Shown here: piece after piece, positions 1 to 7,998 of the stretch
Layout: each line of letters begins with the position of its first letter
How positions within the stretch are numbered: position 1 is the stretch's first letter
DNA from: Hyphomicrobiales bacterium
GTDB lineage: Bacteria; Pseudomonadota; Alphaproteobacteria; Rhizobiales; Rhizobiaceae
Direction of reading: 5' to 3'
DNA: 64,000 bases
NCBI GenBank assembly: GCA_900465665.1
Contig: UBJO01000010.1
Coordinates: forward strand, 1,550 to 65,549
Notes under the pieces: generated by a model
The model's database searches: none
What the model was told of the DNA's origin: nothing
What the model saw: only the letters and a program-made list of their open reading frames with translations
Program-made: the position numbers and the translations under genes

Positions 1-18
1 GGGGGGGGGGGGGGGGGG
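1..18. other. Homopolymer of G at the window edge
   Basis: The first 18 bases are all G and are followed by ordinary sequence. A run this long is very unusual in a high-GC rhizobial chromosome. It probably marks a contig edge or a sequencing artefact, and nothing biological can be read from it. Confidence 0.6.
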
Positions 19-71
19 CTCCGGGCTCCCAGCTATCCGTTTGAAATTATTATCGTAGACCTCTCACCTCT

Positions 72-150
72 GGCCCCCTCATCTGCCTGCCGGCATCTTC
101 TCCCCGCTGGGGAGAAGGGACTCGTGGCGGGCCGCTCGCCCCAACCAAAT
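72..150. repeat. RIME-like intergenic mosaic repeat, copy 1
   Basis: This is a GC-rich palindromic block with the arms CTTCTCCCC and GGGGAGAAG around a short loop. It is preceded by CCCCCTCATC and followed by GGGACTCGTGGCGGGCC. The same modules recur at 2109, 3409, 19416 and 31587. It lies directly after the stop codon of the AEC transporter. The pattern matches the rhizobial intergenic mosaic elements known from Rhizobium and Sinorhizobium; the family assignment is from memory of that pattern. Confidence 0.75.
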
Positions 151-151
151 T

Positions 152-1090
152 TCACCCCGCCACCGCCAAATAAGCCGAAATCGTCCCAATCGACAGCACC
201 GTCGAGGCCAGCACCACGCGCCCGGTCAAACTCGCCTCCCGCCCATAAAACTCCGCCAGCATGAACGGCCCGGTCCCCGTCGGCAGCGCCGCCAAGAGAA
301 CGCAGGTATGCACCGCAACCGGCGGCAGCTGCAGCAGCGGCCCGGCAATCACCCAGGTCACCAGAGGCTGCGCAACCAGCTTCAGCCCGACCAGAATCCC
401 CGCCGTCGCCGCCCGCTCGGTCGCCGCCCCCGCCTTCGATCCGGCCAGAAAGAGCCCAAGCGCGATCAGCGCGCAGGGCGAAGCCGCGCCGCCGAGAAGT
501 TTTAGAAACGCATGCACCGGCGCCGGCAGCGAAACGCCCGAGACCATGAACAGCGCGCCCAGCACCGGCGCGATCAACAGCGGGTTCTTGGCCAGCGAGA
601 GAAATGTCTTCCGGGCGATATCGCGCCGCCGTGTCTCCGATTGCAGCCCGCCCTCGATCAAGACGATAGCGACCGCGAAGAGCACGCAGACGGTGACGAT
701 CGTCGCGATCAGCGTCGGCGCCATGCCGTTGTCGCCAACGATCGAGAGCACCAGCGGAAAGCCGACGAACCCCGTGTTGGCGTAGCTGGCATTCAGGCTG
801 TCGATCGCCGCATCCGCCAGGTGCCGGCCCTTGGACATCCGCCACCAGAGCGTCGCGCAAAAGATGATGGCGCAGCCGGAGGTGAAGGCGAGGATGAAGC
901 CCGGCTGCCAGATCTGCGATAGTTTGGCGTTGGCCATGATGTCGAAGAGCAAAGCAGGCAGCGCCAGATAGACCACCAGCCGGTTCACCTCGCGCGTCGC
1001 ATTGGGGCCGAGCGCGTCGGTCTTGCGCGCGATCCATCCGGTCAGGATCAGCGCGAATATGGGGAGCACGATGAGGAGATTGGTCAGCAT
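152..1090 (-). CDS. AEC family (auxin efflux carrier-like) transporter
   Basis: This 312-residue protein is almost entirely hydrophobic, with about ten predicted membrane segments. It begins directly in the first segment (MLTNLLIVLPIFALILTGW), as AEC family permeases do. Family members export organic acids, malonate or unidentified solutes across the inner membrane; the substrate here cannot be told. The ATG at 1090 was chosen because the frame upstream offers only a TTG at 1114, and neither start has a good Shine-Dalgarno sequence. It is divergent from a LysR gene about 100 bp away, so that regulator may control it. The end abuts a RIME-like repeat. Confidence 0.85.
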   Translation of the reverse strand: MLTNLLIVLPIFALILTGWIARKTDALGPNATREVNRLVVYLALPALLFDIMANAKLSQIWQPGFILAFTSGCAIIFCATLWWRMSKGRHLADAAIDSLNASYANTGFVGFPLVLSIVGDNGMAPTLIATIVTVCVLFAVAIVLIEGGLQSETRRRDIARKTFLSLAKNPLLIAPVLGALFMVSGVSLPAPVHAFLKLLGGAASPCALIALGLFLAGSKAGAATERAATAGILVGLKLVAQPLVTWVIAGPLLQLPPVAVHTCVLLAALPTGTGPFMLAEFYGREASLTGRVVLASTVLSIGTISAYLAVAG

Positions 1091-1130
1091 TGGGGGAAGG
1101 AACTCAGGTTGCAAAGACCATTGTCTAGCC

Positions 1131-1166
1131 CCTGATATCGATATAATCCAATGTCGATATTGTCAC
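1131..1166. promoter_or_regulatory. Candidate LysR operator between divergent genes
   Basis: The stretch between the AEC transporter and the LysR gene holds two related AT-rich motifs, TGATATCGATATA and TGTCGATATTG, about one helical turn and a half apart. LysR proteins usually bind such repeated T-N11-A motifs next to their own promoter. The assignment is inferred from position and symmetry only. Confidence 0.4.
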
Positions 1167-1190
1167 TGATTGATACCTGAGGGGTATGAA

Positions 1191-2084
1191 ATGGACACGC
1201 GCCACATGCGCTATTTCGTGGCGCTCGCCGATGCCTTGCACTTCGGCCACGCGGCAGCCCGCATGAACATGAGCCAGCCGCCCTTCAGCCGGCAGATCGC
1301 CGCGATCGAGAAGACGCTCGGCGCCCGCCTCTGCGAGCGCAATTCCCGCAATGTCGCGCTGACGGCGGCGGGCCGGCATTTTCTGGAGGAGTGCCGCGCC
1401 GTGCTCGCGCATTTCGACGCCGCCTGCCGCGATGTGCAGCTGGTCGCATCCGGCGTGAAGGGCGAATTGAAGCTCGGCTTCATGATGAACGCCGCCTATA
1501 GCGTCGTCCCGGCGCTGGTGCGGCTTTACTCCGAAGCGCGCCCCGATGTCCGCCTCGTGCTCGAGGAGCGCATACCGACCGATATCGAGGAGATGCTGAT
1601 CGAAGGCCGCCTCGACGCCGCCGTCACCTTCGGCGGCAGCCCGGCCGCGCATCTGCGCACCACGCTTCTCGCCCGCGACCGCCTGCGCCTGATCGTGCCG
1701 CGAGATCACCGCCTGGCGAAACTCGACATCGCCGGCCCAACGGACCTCGCAAGCGAACGCCTGATCGCCGCCCCCGCAAGCGTCACGCCGACGCTCCGCG
1801 ACGCCATACGCAACTACTGCGCCGCCCCGGGCGTCGTCCCGCATTTCGCGCTCGAACCCCGCCTGCAGCACACCATCATCCGCCTTGTCGCCGAAGGCCT
1901 GGGCATAGCGCTCATCCCGCAGTCTTTGTGCGCGGATCTGGCCGAAGGGCTGGTCTCGCGGCCGATCATGGATGCGCCGGAGTTCGACATCGTGCTCTGC
2001 GCCTCGGCTGCGTCGAGCAACCCGGCGGTGCCGGCGCTGTTTGAGGTTGCGGAGAGGTTGGGCAAACGCGCCGAAGGAGCTTGA
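1191..2084 (+). CDS. LysR family transcriptional regulator
   Basis: This 297-residue protein has the LysR layout. A winged helix-turn-helix occupies about residues 1-60 (MDTRHMRYFVALADALHFG, then AAARMNMSQPPFSRQI), followed by a periplasmic-binding-protein-like effector domain from about residue 90. The ATG at 1191 is used because GAGGGG lies just upstream; an in-frame TTG at 1170 would add seven residues and is less likely. LysR proteins commonly regulate the divergent neighbour, here the AEC transporter, in response to a small organic ligand. The ligand is unknown. Confidence 0.9.
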   Translation: MDTRHMRYFVALADALHFGHAAARMNMSQPPFSRQIAAIEKTLGARLCERNSRNVALTAAGRHFLEECRAVLAHFDAACRDVQLVASGVKGELKLGFMMNAAYSVVPALVRLYSEARPDVRLVLEERIPTDIEEMLIEGRLDAAVTFGGSPAAHLRTTLLARDRLRLIVPRDHRLAKLDIAGPTDLASERLIAAPASVTPTLRDAIRNYCAAPGVVPHFALEPRLQHTIIRLVAEGLGIALIPQSLCADLAEGLVSRPIMDAPEFDIVLCASAASSNPAVPALFEVAERLGKRAEGA

Positions 2085-2108
2085 TCAAGCAGCTAACTCC
2101 GCGCCAGC

Positions 2109-2193
2109 CGCCCCCTCATCTCAGGTGCAACTTGTTGCACCTGAACCCTTCGGGCCACCTTCTCCCCGAGGGGAGAAGGTAGGGTGAGGGGGC
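2109..2193. repeat. RIME-like repeat, copy 2, carrying an inserted palindrome
   Basis: The block has the CCCCCTCATC opening, the CTTCTCCCC / GGGGAGAAG hairpin and the GTGAGGGGGC ending of the family. Between opening and hairpin it contains an extra perfect inverted repeat (CAGGTGCAAC at 2122-2131 and GTTGCACCTG at 2134-2143) that the other copies lack. Confidence 0.75.
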
Positions 2194-2240
2194 GACACGT
2201 TGGAACCGACGATCAGTCAATCGGGCTCATTGTCATAGGC

Positions 2241-2630
2241 CTAATCCCAAGCAGCGTTTTGGAGTACGATTCTGTAGCCGTCTGGGTCTTCGAAGGTTTT
2301 ACCATTTCGATCCCAATAGGGATTAAATGCGGCAACAGGCGGGAACCCAGACGCGACCATACGGTCGACGGATGCATTCCATTCAATCGGATCAGGAATA
2401 TAGAAGACGATCAAGTTGTCTTCGGTTGGGGCACGGCCGACAGGGTGCCCTACCTTCTTCGTGAACTCAAAGTGATACGGAACCCCACGCTGGCCGACCA
2501 TTATGCCGTCAAAGCCATCGTGTCCCGCGAACTCGTAGAGCAATTCAAGCCCAAGACCGGCACAGTAGAACTGGCGGAGGGCTTCCAAATCATCACTTGG
2601 CCGCGCCACGCGGATTGTCAAAGGTTGCAA
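2241..2630 (-). CDS. VOC (glyoxalase/bleomycin-resistance fold) family protein
   Basis: This 129-residue protein fits a single vicinal-oxygen-chelate domain. It has an N-terminal strand and helix with a (R)QFYCAGLGLELLYEF pattern, a central strand (PYHFEFTKK) and the typical C-terminal FEDPDGYRIVLQNA strand. VOC proteins are metal-dependent lyases, dioxygenases, isomerases or drug-binding proteins, and the particular reaction cannot be inferred. The gene stands alone between two repeat-rich spacers and converges on the LysR gene. Confidence 0.85.
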   Translation of the reverse strand: MQPLTIRVARPSDDLEALRQFYCAGLGLELLYEFAGHDGFDGIMVGQRGVPYHFEFTKKVGHPVGRAPTEDNLIVFYIPDPIEWNASVDRMVASGFPPVAAFNPYWDRNGKTFEDPDGYRIVLQNAAWD

Positions 2631-2829
2631 ATCTCAGGTTCCTCGCATGTCATTGATCCCCAGCATTTAGAGATCGTGGCGGCTTGATCGTCAATGAATT
2701 GATCGCCGCTTAGGCCCGGTAGTAATCATCACCAGCCGATCACGTCGCGCATGCCAGCGTTGCTCCTCGCAACCTCACCCTCACACCCCACAATATCAAC
2801 TACTTACACCACACATTTTCCCCACGCCC

Positions 2830-3260
2830 ACCTCCTGCGCCACACTCACCCCGTCCCGTCTTCGGATACACCGGTTGCGTTGCCGGCGAGGTGGGACCGG
2901 CGCTTTCGGGAAGCCCCTGACGCAGGGTGAAACGAGGGGCGTCGCGGAATGGTCCCGCCAGCGAAGAGTTGGTGTGCGGGTGTGAAGGTCGGTTCGCCGA
3001 TACCACGCGCCTATGCACATAAGGGACGGCGACTGGCCGACCGTGAAGTCCGGAAGGGTTTTGCGGAACGGCGCCGGGGTGCCGCGGGCGACAGGTCCGC
3101 GGAGGCCCTCCCGGCGTCGATCAAGACGGCCCATTCGGGATGCCCGGGGAGCGAAAGCCTCAAGAACAAGAACAATCCCGCGAGCATATCTCTGAAAAGA
3201 TGCCGATCACCCGGTAAAGGAACCAGGACACGATTGCAGACCGCCGAACGGGGCGCCGGA
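2830..3260. other. Highly structured block of unknown nature
   Basis: The block contains many short perfect hairpins. Examples are GGTCGG-TTCG-CCGATACC near 2987-3004, CCGCGG (3082-3087 region) paired with CCGCGG about ten bases on, GCCCCT paired with AGGGGC near 2914-2940, and CCGG-ttgcgttg-CCGG near 2871-2886. It could be a structured RNA gene, a decayed gene or a repeat element. It does not match the conserved cores of RNase P RNA, tmRNA or SRP RNA as I know them, and strand and ends cannot be set. Confidence 0.3.
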
Positions 3261-3408
3261 AGGTGTCAATAAAACTAAACTATTTACGAGGCAGCTTTTG
3301 GCGCCCCGTCCGTACCAGTGCCGTATCAACCGGGGGTAAAACCTGCCGGGGTAGAGGCATGTAGTTTTGCAGGTAGGAGTTTTGAAAGTGGCTAACGTCA
3401 GCGCCCGC

Positions 3409-3517
3409 AGCCCCCTCATCCGGCTGCCGCCACCTTCTCCCCACAGGGGAGAAGGGACTCGTGGCGGGCCTCTTGCTCCCCCTATCCCCAGCGGGGAGAG
3501 GGTAGGGTGAGGGGGCC
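3409..3517. repeat. RIME-like repeat, copy 3 (tandem double hairpin)
   Basis: Two related hairpin modules follow each other: CTTCTCCCC-acag-GGGAGAAG and, about 40 bp on, CCCCAGCGGGGAGAGGGTAG. They are bounded by CCCCCTCATCC and GTGAGGGGGCC. The linker contains GGGACTCGTGGCGGGCC, which holds a GANTC site as in the other copies. Confidence 0.75.
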
Positions 3518-3557
3518 ACACGGCACGCCGCCGGCCACCCCCTCATCCTCATATCCC

Positions 3558-4748
3558 TCAAGCCGCCTTCGCGACATCCCCATGCGGGTCGAGCACGAAT
3601 TTCGTCGCCGCCCCGTGGTCGAAGCTCTCGTAGCCCTGAACGGCCTCTTCGAGCGGGATCACCTTGGCGTTGACGATATCGGCGATCGGCAGACGGTCGT
3701 GGAGGATCGCCTGCATCAGCTGTCGGTTATACTTCAGCACCGGCGTCTGGCCGGTGTGGAAGGATTGCGCCTTGGCCCAGCCGAGGCCGAAGCGCAGCGA
3801 CAGGTTGCCGGTCTTGGCGGCACTGTCGACAGCGCCGGGGTCCTCGGTCACGTAGAGGCCGGGAATGCCGATCGAGCCCGCCGCGCGGGTGATGTCCATC
3901 ATCTGGTTGAGCACGATCGCCGGCTGCTCGCCGCCCGAATGACCACGCGCCTCGAAGCCGACGGCGTCGATGGCGCTGTCCACCTCGTTACTCCCGGTCA
4001 CCTGCGCGATCATGTCGCCGAGACGGTCGCTCTTCGACAGATCGATCGGCTCGAAACCGACGCGGGGGGCATGCGCCAGGCGATCCTTGTTGAAGTCGCC
4101 GATCATCACCACGGCGGCGCCCAGGATGCGGGCGGAAGCGGCGGCCGCAAGCCCGACCGGCCCGGCGCCCGCGACATAGACGGTCGAGCCGACGCCGACG
4201 CCGGCGCGCACCGCGCCATGGAAGCCCGTCGGCAGGATGTCGGAGAGCATGGTGAGATCGCGGATCTTCTCCATCGCCCGGTCGCGATCCGGAATTTTCA
4301 GGAGGTTGAAGTCTGCATAGGGGATGGTCACGTAGCGGGCTTGGCCGCCGATCCAGCCGCCCATGTCGACATAGCCATAGGCGCCGCCGGCGCGCGACGG
4401 GTTGACGGTGAGGCAAACGCCGGTGTCCTGCGACTTGCAGCAGCGGCAGCGACCGCAGGCGACGTTGAACGGTACGGAGACGATGTCGCCGACCTCGAGC
4501 ATCTCGACATCAATGCCCTTTTCGATGATCTGGCCGGTGATTTCATGGCCGAGAACCAGCCCCGGCATCGCCGTGGTGCGGCCGCGCACCATGTGCTGGT
4601 CCGATCCGCAGATATTGGTCGAGATCACCTTCAGGATCACGCCATGCTCGATGCGGCGCCCATCGGGTGCCTCGAGCTTCGGATCATCGATGTCATGGAT
4701 TTCGACAACGCCGGGCCGCATGTAGACGACGCCACGGTTCTTGCTCAT
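3558..4748 (-). CDS. fdhA: Glutathione-independent formaldehyde dehydrogenase (zinc-type)
   Basis: This 396-residue zinc alcohol dehydrogenase closely resembles the Pseudomonas putida type of formaldehyde dehydrogenase, which oxidises formaldehyde (and dismutates aldehydes) with tightly bound NAD in the cytosol. Visible are the catalytic zinc ligands C47 (NICGSDQH) and H68 (GLVLGHEITG), the structural zinc cluster C98, C101, C104 and C112, and the Rossmann motif VYVAGAGPVGLAA near residue 185. The ATG at 4748 is preferred over the one at 4754 because GGAGG then sits at normal spacing. The gene is monocistronic, ending near a repeat cluster. Confidence 0.92.
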   Translation of the reverse strand: MSKNRGVVYMRPGVVEIHDIDDPKLEAPDGRRIEHGVILKVISTNICGSDQHMVRGRTTAMPGLVLGHEITGQIIEKGIDVEMLEVGDIVSVPFNVACGRCRCCKSQDTGVCLTVNPSRAGGAYGYVDMGGWIGGQARYVTIPYADFNLLKIPDRDRAMEKIRDLTMLSDILPTGFHGAVRAGVGVGSTVYVAGAGPVGLAAAASARILGAAVVMIGDFNKDRLAHAPRVGFEPIDLSKSDRLGDMIAQVTGSNEVDSAIDAVGFEARGHSGGEQPAIVLNQMMDITRAAGSIGIPGLYVTEDPGAVDSAAKTGNLSLRFGLGWAKAQSFHTGQTPVLKYNRQLMQAILHDRLPIADIVNAKVIPLEEAVQGYESFDHGAATKFVLDPHGDVAKAA

Positions 4749-4995
4749 TTTCATCTCCTCCGTTGAAAATGCTGCGGTCCGCGCGGGCTCCTCTTCCCGT
4801 GCGGTCATGGGTCGCAGCTTAGAGGAGAATGTCGCCGGCGTCGTCCCGTTTACGACGCTTTGGCCGCCCGAAACGGTCGCTGACGAAGAAGTGAGGCGAG
4901 GGGAGCGCGCACTGGGGAGGGCCAATATTTGCATCTTGCCCATGGCCGCATTCCCACTATGCTTTGCGGATAACAACATGTCGGGAGGCAACCAT

Positions 4996-5304
4996 ATGAT
5001 CCTGCACTCAGTGCTGATGCGGCTGAAATCGGCCATCACGGGCGAAGAGAAGCAGTCCCTGTTTGAATCTATCGTCGCGCTGAAGCAGGTCATTCCGGGT
5101 ATTCTGGATATCAAATACGGCCCGAACGTCTCGCCCGAGGGCCTGCATGCCGGCTTCGTCGATGGCTTCGCCGTCACCTTCGAAAGCCCGGAGGCGCGCG
5201 ACGCCTATCTCGTCCATCCCGAGCATGTCGCCGTCGGCGAGCGCATCGTCTCGTCGCTGGATGGCGGCCTCGGCGGCCTGATCGTCTTCGACCTGCAGGT
5301 CTGA
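4996..5304 (+). CDS. Dabb family (stress-responsive alpha/beta barrel) protein
   Basis: This 102-residue protein begins MILHSVLMRLK and has the dimeric ferredoxin-like Dabb pattern: a first strand, then a helix (EKQSLFESIVALK), a second strand (ILDIKYGPN) and the DAYLVHPEHVAVGERI helix. Such small proteins are annotated as stress-responsive, and a few are cyclases or decarboxylases. Its function here is unknown. The ATG at 4996 has GGGAGG eight bases upstream; an ATG at 4978 lies before that site and is unlikely. The gene converges on the zinc transporter genes. Confidence 0.85.
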   Translation: MILHSVLMRLKSAITGEEKQSLFESIVALKQVIPGILDIKYGPNVSPEGLHAGFVDGFAVTFESPEARDAYLVHPEHVAVGERIVSSLDGGLGGLIVFDLQV

Positions 5305-5335
5305 TCCCGCAGGTCGAACGTCTCGGTTTCCGTCG

Positions 5336-6235
5336 TCAACTGCCCTTGCGCATCGCGGCGGAGATCTGATCGACATTGTAGCGGAACATCTTCTCATAGG
5401 TGGATGCCGGGCCCTTGGCGTCCGACAGCGATTCCACATAGAGCTCGCCGCCGGGCTCTGCGCCCGTTGCCTTGGCGATCTGCTTGACGAGGCGCGGATC
5501 GTTGGAGTTTTCGAAGAAGTAGGTCTTCACCTGCTCGGCCTTGATCTGCTCGATCAGCTTGGCCACTTCAGCCGCCGACGCCTCGCTTTCGGTGGAAACG
5601 CCGAGCGGCGCCAGGAAGCTCACATGATACTCCCGACCGAAATAGCCGAAGGCGTCGTGGCTGGTCAGCACCTTGCGATGATCTTCCGGGATCTTTTCGA
5701 ACTTCGCCTTGGCATAGGCGTCCATCTCGTCGAGCTTCTTGGTGTACGCCTCGGCATTGGCCTTGAACGCCGCCGTATCGGCTGGATCGGCAGATGAAAG
5801 CGCCTTCTCGATATTGGCGACCCAGACCTTGACGCTGACCGGGCTGTTCCAGACGTGCGGGTCGGTCACCGTCTTGCCGTCTTCTTCCATGGTGCGCGTC
5901 TTCACGCCCTCGGAGACCGTCACCGGCGTTCCCTTGTAGCCCGAAGCCGCAATCAGCCGGTCCATCCAGCCTTCCAGTCCTTCGCCGCTGACGAAGGTGA
6001 CCTTCGCCGCCTTCAGGTTCTTGGCGTCGGTGGGCGACGGCTCGAATTCGTGGGGGTCGCCGTTCGGCCCGACGAGGCTCTTGACCTCGACATGGTCGCC
6101 GCCGACTTGGCTGACGACATCGGCAAGCACGGTGAAGGAGGCTACGACCTTCAGCGTTTCGGCCGAGGCCGGCATGGCCGAGAAGGCCATCAACGCGGGA
6201 AGCGAGGCGGCAAGAAGCAATCTTCTATGGGGCAT
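5336..6235 (-). CDS. aztC: Periplasmic zinc-binding protein of an ABC transporter (AztC type)
   Basis: This 299-residue cluster A-I metal-binding protein has a signal peptide ending near MPASA-ETLKV. The likely metal ligands are H62 (GDPHEFEPS), H127 (TDPHVWNS) and H193 (TSHDAFGYFG), plus a C-terminal Asp. The loop after residue 110 is short and lacks a His-rich tract, which fits AztC better than ZnuA. It would deliver Zn(II), or less likely Mn(II), to the permease encoded 15 bp upstream. A clear AAGGAT sits before the ATG at 6235. It is the last gene of the leftward metal operon. Confidence 0.85.
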   Translation of the reverse strand: MPHRRLLLAASLPALMAFSAMPASAETLKVVASFTVLADVVSQVGGDHVEVKSLVGPNGDPHEFEPSPTDAKNLKAAKVTFVSGEGLEGWMDRLIAASGYKGTPVTVSEGVKTRTMEEDGKTVTDPHVWNSPVSVKVWVANIEKALSSADPADTAAFKANAEAYTKKLDEMDAYAKAKFEKIPEDHRKVLTSHDAFGYFGREYHVSFLAPLGVSTESEASAAEVAKLIEQIKAEQVKTYFFENSNDPRLVKQIAKATGAEPGGELYVESLSDAKGPASTYEKMFRYNVDQISAAMRKGS

Positions 6236-6250
6236 AGAAGGATCCTTTGG

Positions 6251-7123
6251 TTAGCCCTTGAGATGGGCGCGGGGGAAGAGACGCCGGGCAAGGCCCGACG
6301 GTGCGAAAAAGATGGAAAAGCCGTAGATCGCCGCCGCCGTCATGATGATCGTCGGCCCGGAGGCGAGCGCGAGATGGTAGGAGGCGATCAGCCCGAAATA
6401 GCCGGACGCCGCGGCACTCAAGGCAGCCACCAGCATCATCGAGGGCAGGCTGCGTGACCAGAGCTGCGCGATCGCGGCCGGCAGCATCATCAGCCCCACC
6501 GCCATCAGCGTGCCGAGCGCCTGGAAACTGGCGACCAGATTGAGCACGACGAGCAGCAGGAACAGGAAGTGATAGACCGGACCGCGCCCGCCGATCGCCC
6601 TCAGGAAACTCGGATCGAAGCACTCCGCGATCAGCGGCCGGTAGATCGCGGCAAGCACGATCAGCGTCAGCGTCGTGATCGCGCCGATCTGGTAAAGGGC
6701 AGGGGGATCGATGGCGAGGATGGTGCCGAACAGCACATGCAGCAGGTCGATGTTGGAGCCCCTCAGCGAGACGATCAGCACGCCGAGCGCCAGCGACGCG
6801 AGATAGAAGCTGGCAAAGCTCGCATCCTCCTGCAGCACCGTCACCCGGCTGACCGCACCCGACAGCAGGGCGACGGCAAGCCCCGCCACCAGCCCGCCGA
6901 TCCCCATCGCCGTCAGCGAGAGCGATCCGGCGACGAGATAGCCGATCGCCGCCCCCGGCAGGATCGCATGGCTCATCGCATCTCCCATCAGGCTCATGCG
7001 CCGCAGCATCAGGAACACGCCGATCGGTCCGGAACCGAGCCCGAGGCACAAGCACGCAACCAGCGCCCGACGCATGAAGCCGTAATCGACGAAGGGCGCG
7101 AAGAAGAGATCGTAGATGGTCAT
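6251..7123 (-). CDS. aztB: Zinc ABC transporter permease (AztB type)
   Basis: This 290-residue polytopic protein has the ABC-3 (ZnuB/TroC) family pattern. It has about eight membrane segments and the conserved region MSLMGDAMSHAILPGAAIGY near residues 44-65. It forms the inner-membrane channel for the metal brought by the neighbouring binding protein. Its ATG overlaps the stop of the ATPase gene by four bases (ATGA), indicating coupled translation. The pairing with an ATPase and a binding protein makes metal uptake the confident role; zinc as substrate is inferred from family resemblance and from the upstream palindromes. Confidence 0.87.
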   Translation of the reverse strand: MTIYDLFFAPFVDYGFMRRALVACLCLGLGSGPIGVFLMLRRMSLMGDAMSHAILPGAAIGYLVAGSLSLTAMGIGGLVAGLAVALLSGAVSRVTVLQEDASFASFYLASLALGVLIVSLRGSNIDLLHVLFGTILAIDPPALYQIGAITTLTLIVLAAIYRPLIAECFDPSFLRAIGGRGPVYHFLFLLLVVLNLVASFQALGTLMAVGLMMLPAAIAQLWSRSLPSMMLVAALSAAASGYFGLIASYHLALASGPTIIMTAAAIYGFSIFFAPSGLARRLFPRAHLKG

Positions 7124-7860
7124 GCGGCGGGCGCGCAGGCGTCTGCGTCCTCATCCCAGCGCTCGGCCATCGCCCTTGCTTTCAACAGGTTCTCGGCAGA
7201 CATCGCGGAAGCGGTCGGGCCCCAGTCGATCATCTCGCGGGCGAGAAGCAGCGTCTGCGGGAAATGCGCGCGGATCTGCTCGAAGTCGTGCAGCACCGCC
7301 ACGATGGTGCGCCCGTCGCCATGCCAGGTCAGGATCATCTCGATCAGATCGCGGGTGGTGCGGGCGTCGATCGCGGTAAAGGGCTCGTCGAGCAGGATCA
7401 CTTTGGCGTCCTGCAGCAACAGCCGCGCAAACAGCACCCGCTGTAGCTGGCCCGATGACAGCGACCCGATCTGCCGCCGCTCGAAACCCTCCAGCCCAAC
7501 GGCCGCGATCGCCTCCCGCGCCTTCACCATCTCCGCACCCGACACCCGCGAAAACGCCCCCGCCTGCCGCCATGCGCCGAGCAGCACGGTATCGAGCACC
7601 GAGATCGGAAACCGCCTGTTGATATCGGCCGCCTGCGGCAGATAGCCGAAATCGGTGCGCTGCAGCCGATGCTCCACGCACCCCTCGCTCGGCCTGAGCT
7701 CACCCATGATCGCCTTCAACAGCGTCGACTTTCCCGCCCCATTCGGCCCGGCAATGGCCGTCAGGCTGCCGGCCGTGATCGCGCCGGAGACATGGTGCAC
7801 GGCCGGGTGCCGGTTATAGGCGACGGTGAGGTTGGAAAGCCGGATCAGCTCTTCACTCAT
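7120..7860 (-). CDS. aztA: Zinc ABC transporter ATP-binding protein (AztA type)
   Basis: This 246-residue ABC ATPase has Walker A GPNGAGKST, the signature LSSGQLQRV and Walker B VILLDEPF. It powers the permease encoded next to it. The ATG at 7860 was chosen because the protein then starts MSEELIRLSNLTVAYN, as metal-type ABC ATPases do. A longer reading to 7995 would add Arg-rich, non-homologous sequence that instead encodes the small ORF in another frame. The start overlaps the stop of that 41-residue ORF by four bases. Confidence 0.88.
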   Translation of the reverse strand: MSEELIRLSNLTVAYNRHPAVHHVSGAITAGSLTAIAGPNGAGKSTLLKAIMGELRPSEGCVEHRLQRTDFGYLPQAADINRRFPISVLDTVLLGAWRQAGAFSRVSGAEMVKAREAIAAVGLEGFERRQIGSLSSGQLQRVLFARLLLQDAKVILLDEPFTAIDARTTRDLIEMILTWHGDGRTIVAVLHDFEQIRAHFPQTLLLAREMIDWGPTASAMSAENLLKARAMAERWDEDADACAPAA

Positions 7861-7982
7861 GGCAGCAACACCGCCCATGCGATGGCGACCCAGAGCAGGG
7901 CGGCGACGACAACGGCGCCGATCACGCGGCTCATTGCCGAGGTGCCCATCAGGCCGGCGGCGAGGTTGTTCAGGAGGGTCAT
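7857..7982 (-). CDS. Small (41-aa) membrane protein at the head of the zinc transporter operon
   Basis: The reading begins MTLLNNLAAGLMGTSAMSRV and continues into a hydrophobic helix (IGAVVVAALLWVAIAWAVLL) before Pro and the stop. The stop TGA overlaps the aztA start as ATGA, the same coupling seen between aztA and aztB. It is the first ORF after the Zur-like palindromes. I do not recognise a named family. It could be a small transporter subunit or a leader peptide that couples translation. The coding evidence is positional and compositional. Confidence 0.65.
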   Translation of the reverse strand: MTLLNNLAAGLMGTSAMSRVIGAVVVAALLWVAIAWAVLLP

Positions 7983-7998
7983 TGCGGGTACTCAATAT

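Larger units (their letters stand above)
2631..3557. other. Gene-poor 0.9 kb spacer
   Basis: No convincing protein gene is visible here. Several short frames exist on both strands over 2800-3270, but they overlap each other, are rich in Arg, Pro and Ser, and lack good ribosome binding sites. The spacer contains a densely self-complementary block (2830-3260) and a tandem RIME-like cluster (3409-3517). A further partial RIME motif, CCCCCTCATCC, lies near 3537-3550. Confidence 0.6.

Noticed and set aside
2830-3260. tmRNA, RNase P RNA or SRP RNA
   Set aside because: Conserved cores (tag codons for ANDN-type peptide with encoded CCA, the GAGGAAAGTCCGG core, the SRP GGAA loop context) are not seen on either strand.
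2796-3272. Several 60-112-codon frames on both strands
   Set aside because: They overlap one another, have Arg/Pro/Ser-rich translations, lack ribosome binding sites and coincide with strong inverted repeats. I do not list them as genes.
7861-7995. N-terminal extension of aztA from 7995
   Set aside because: The extension is Arg-rich and unlike ABC proteins; the same DNA reads as the small membrane ORF in another frame.
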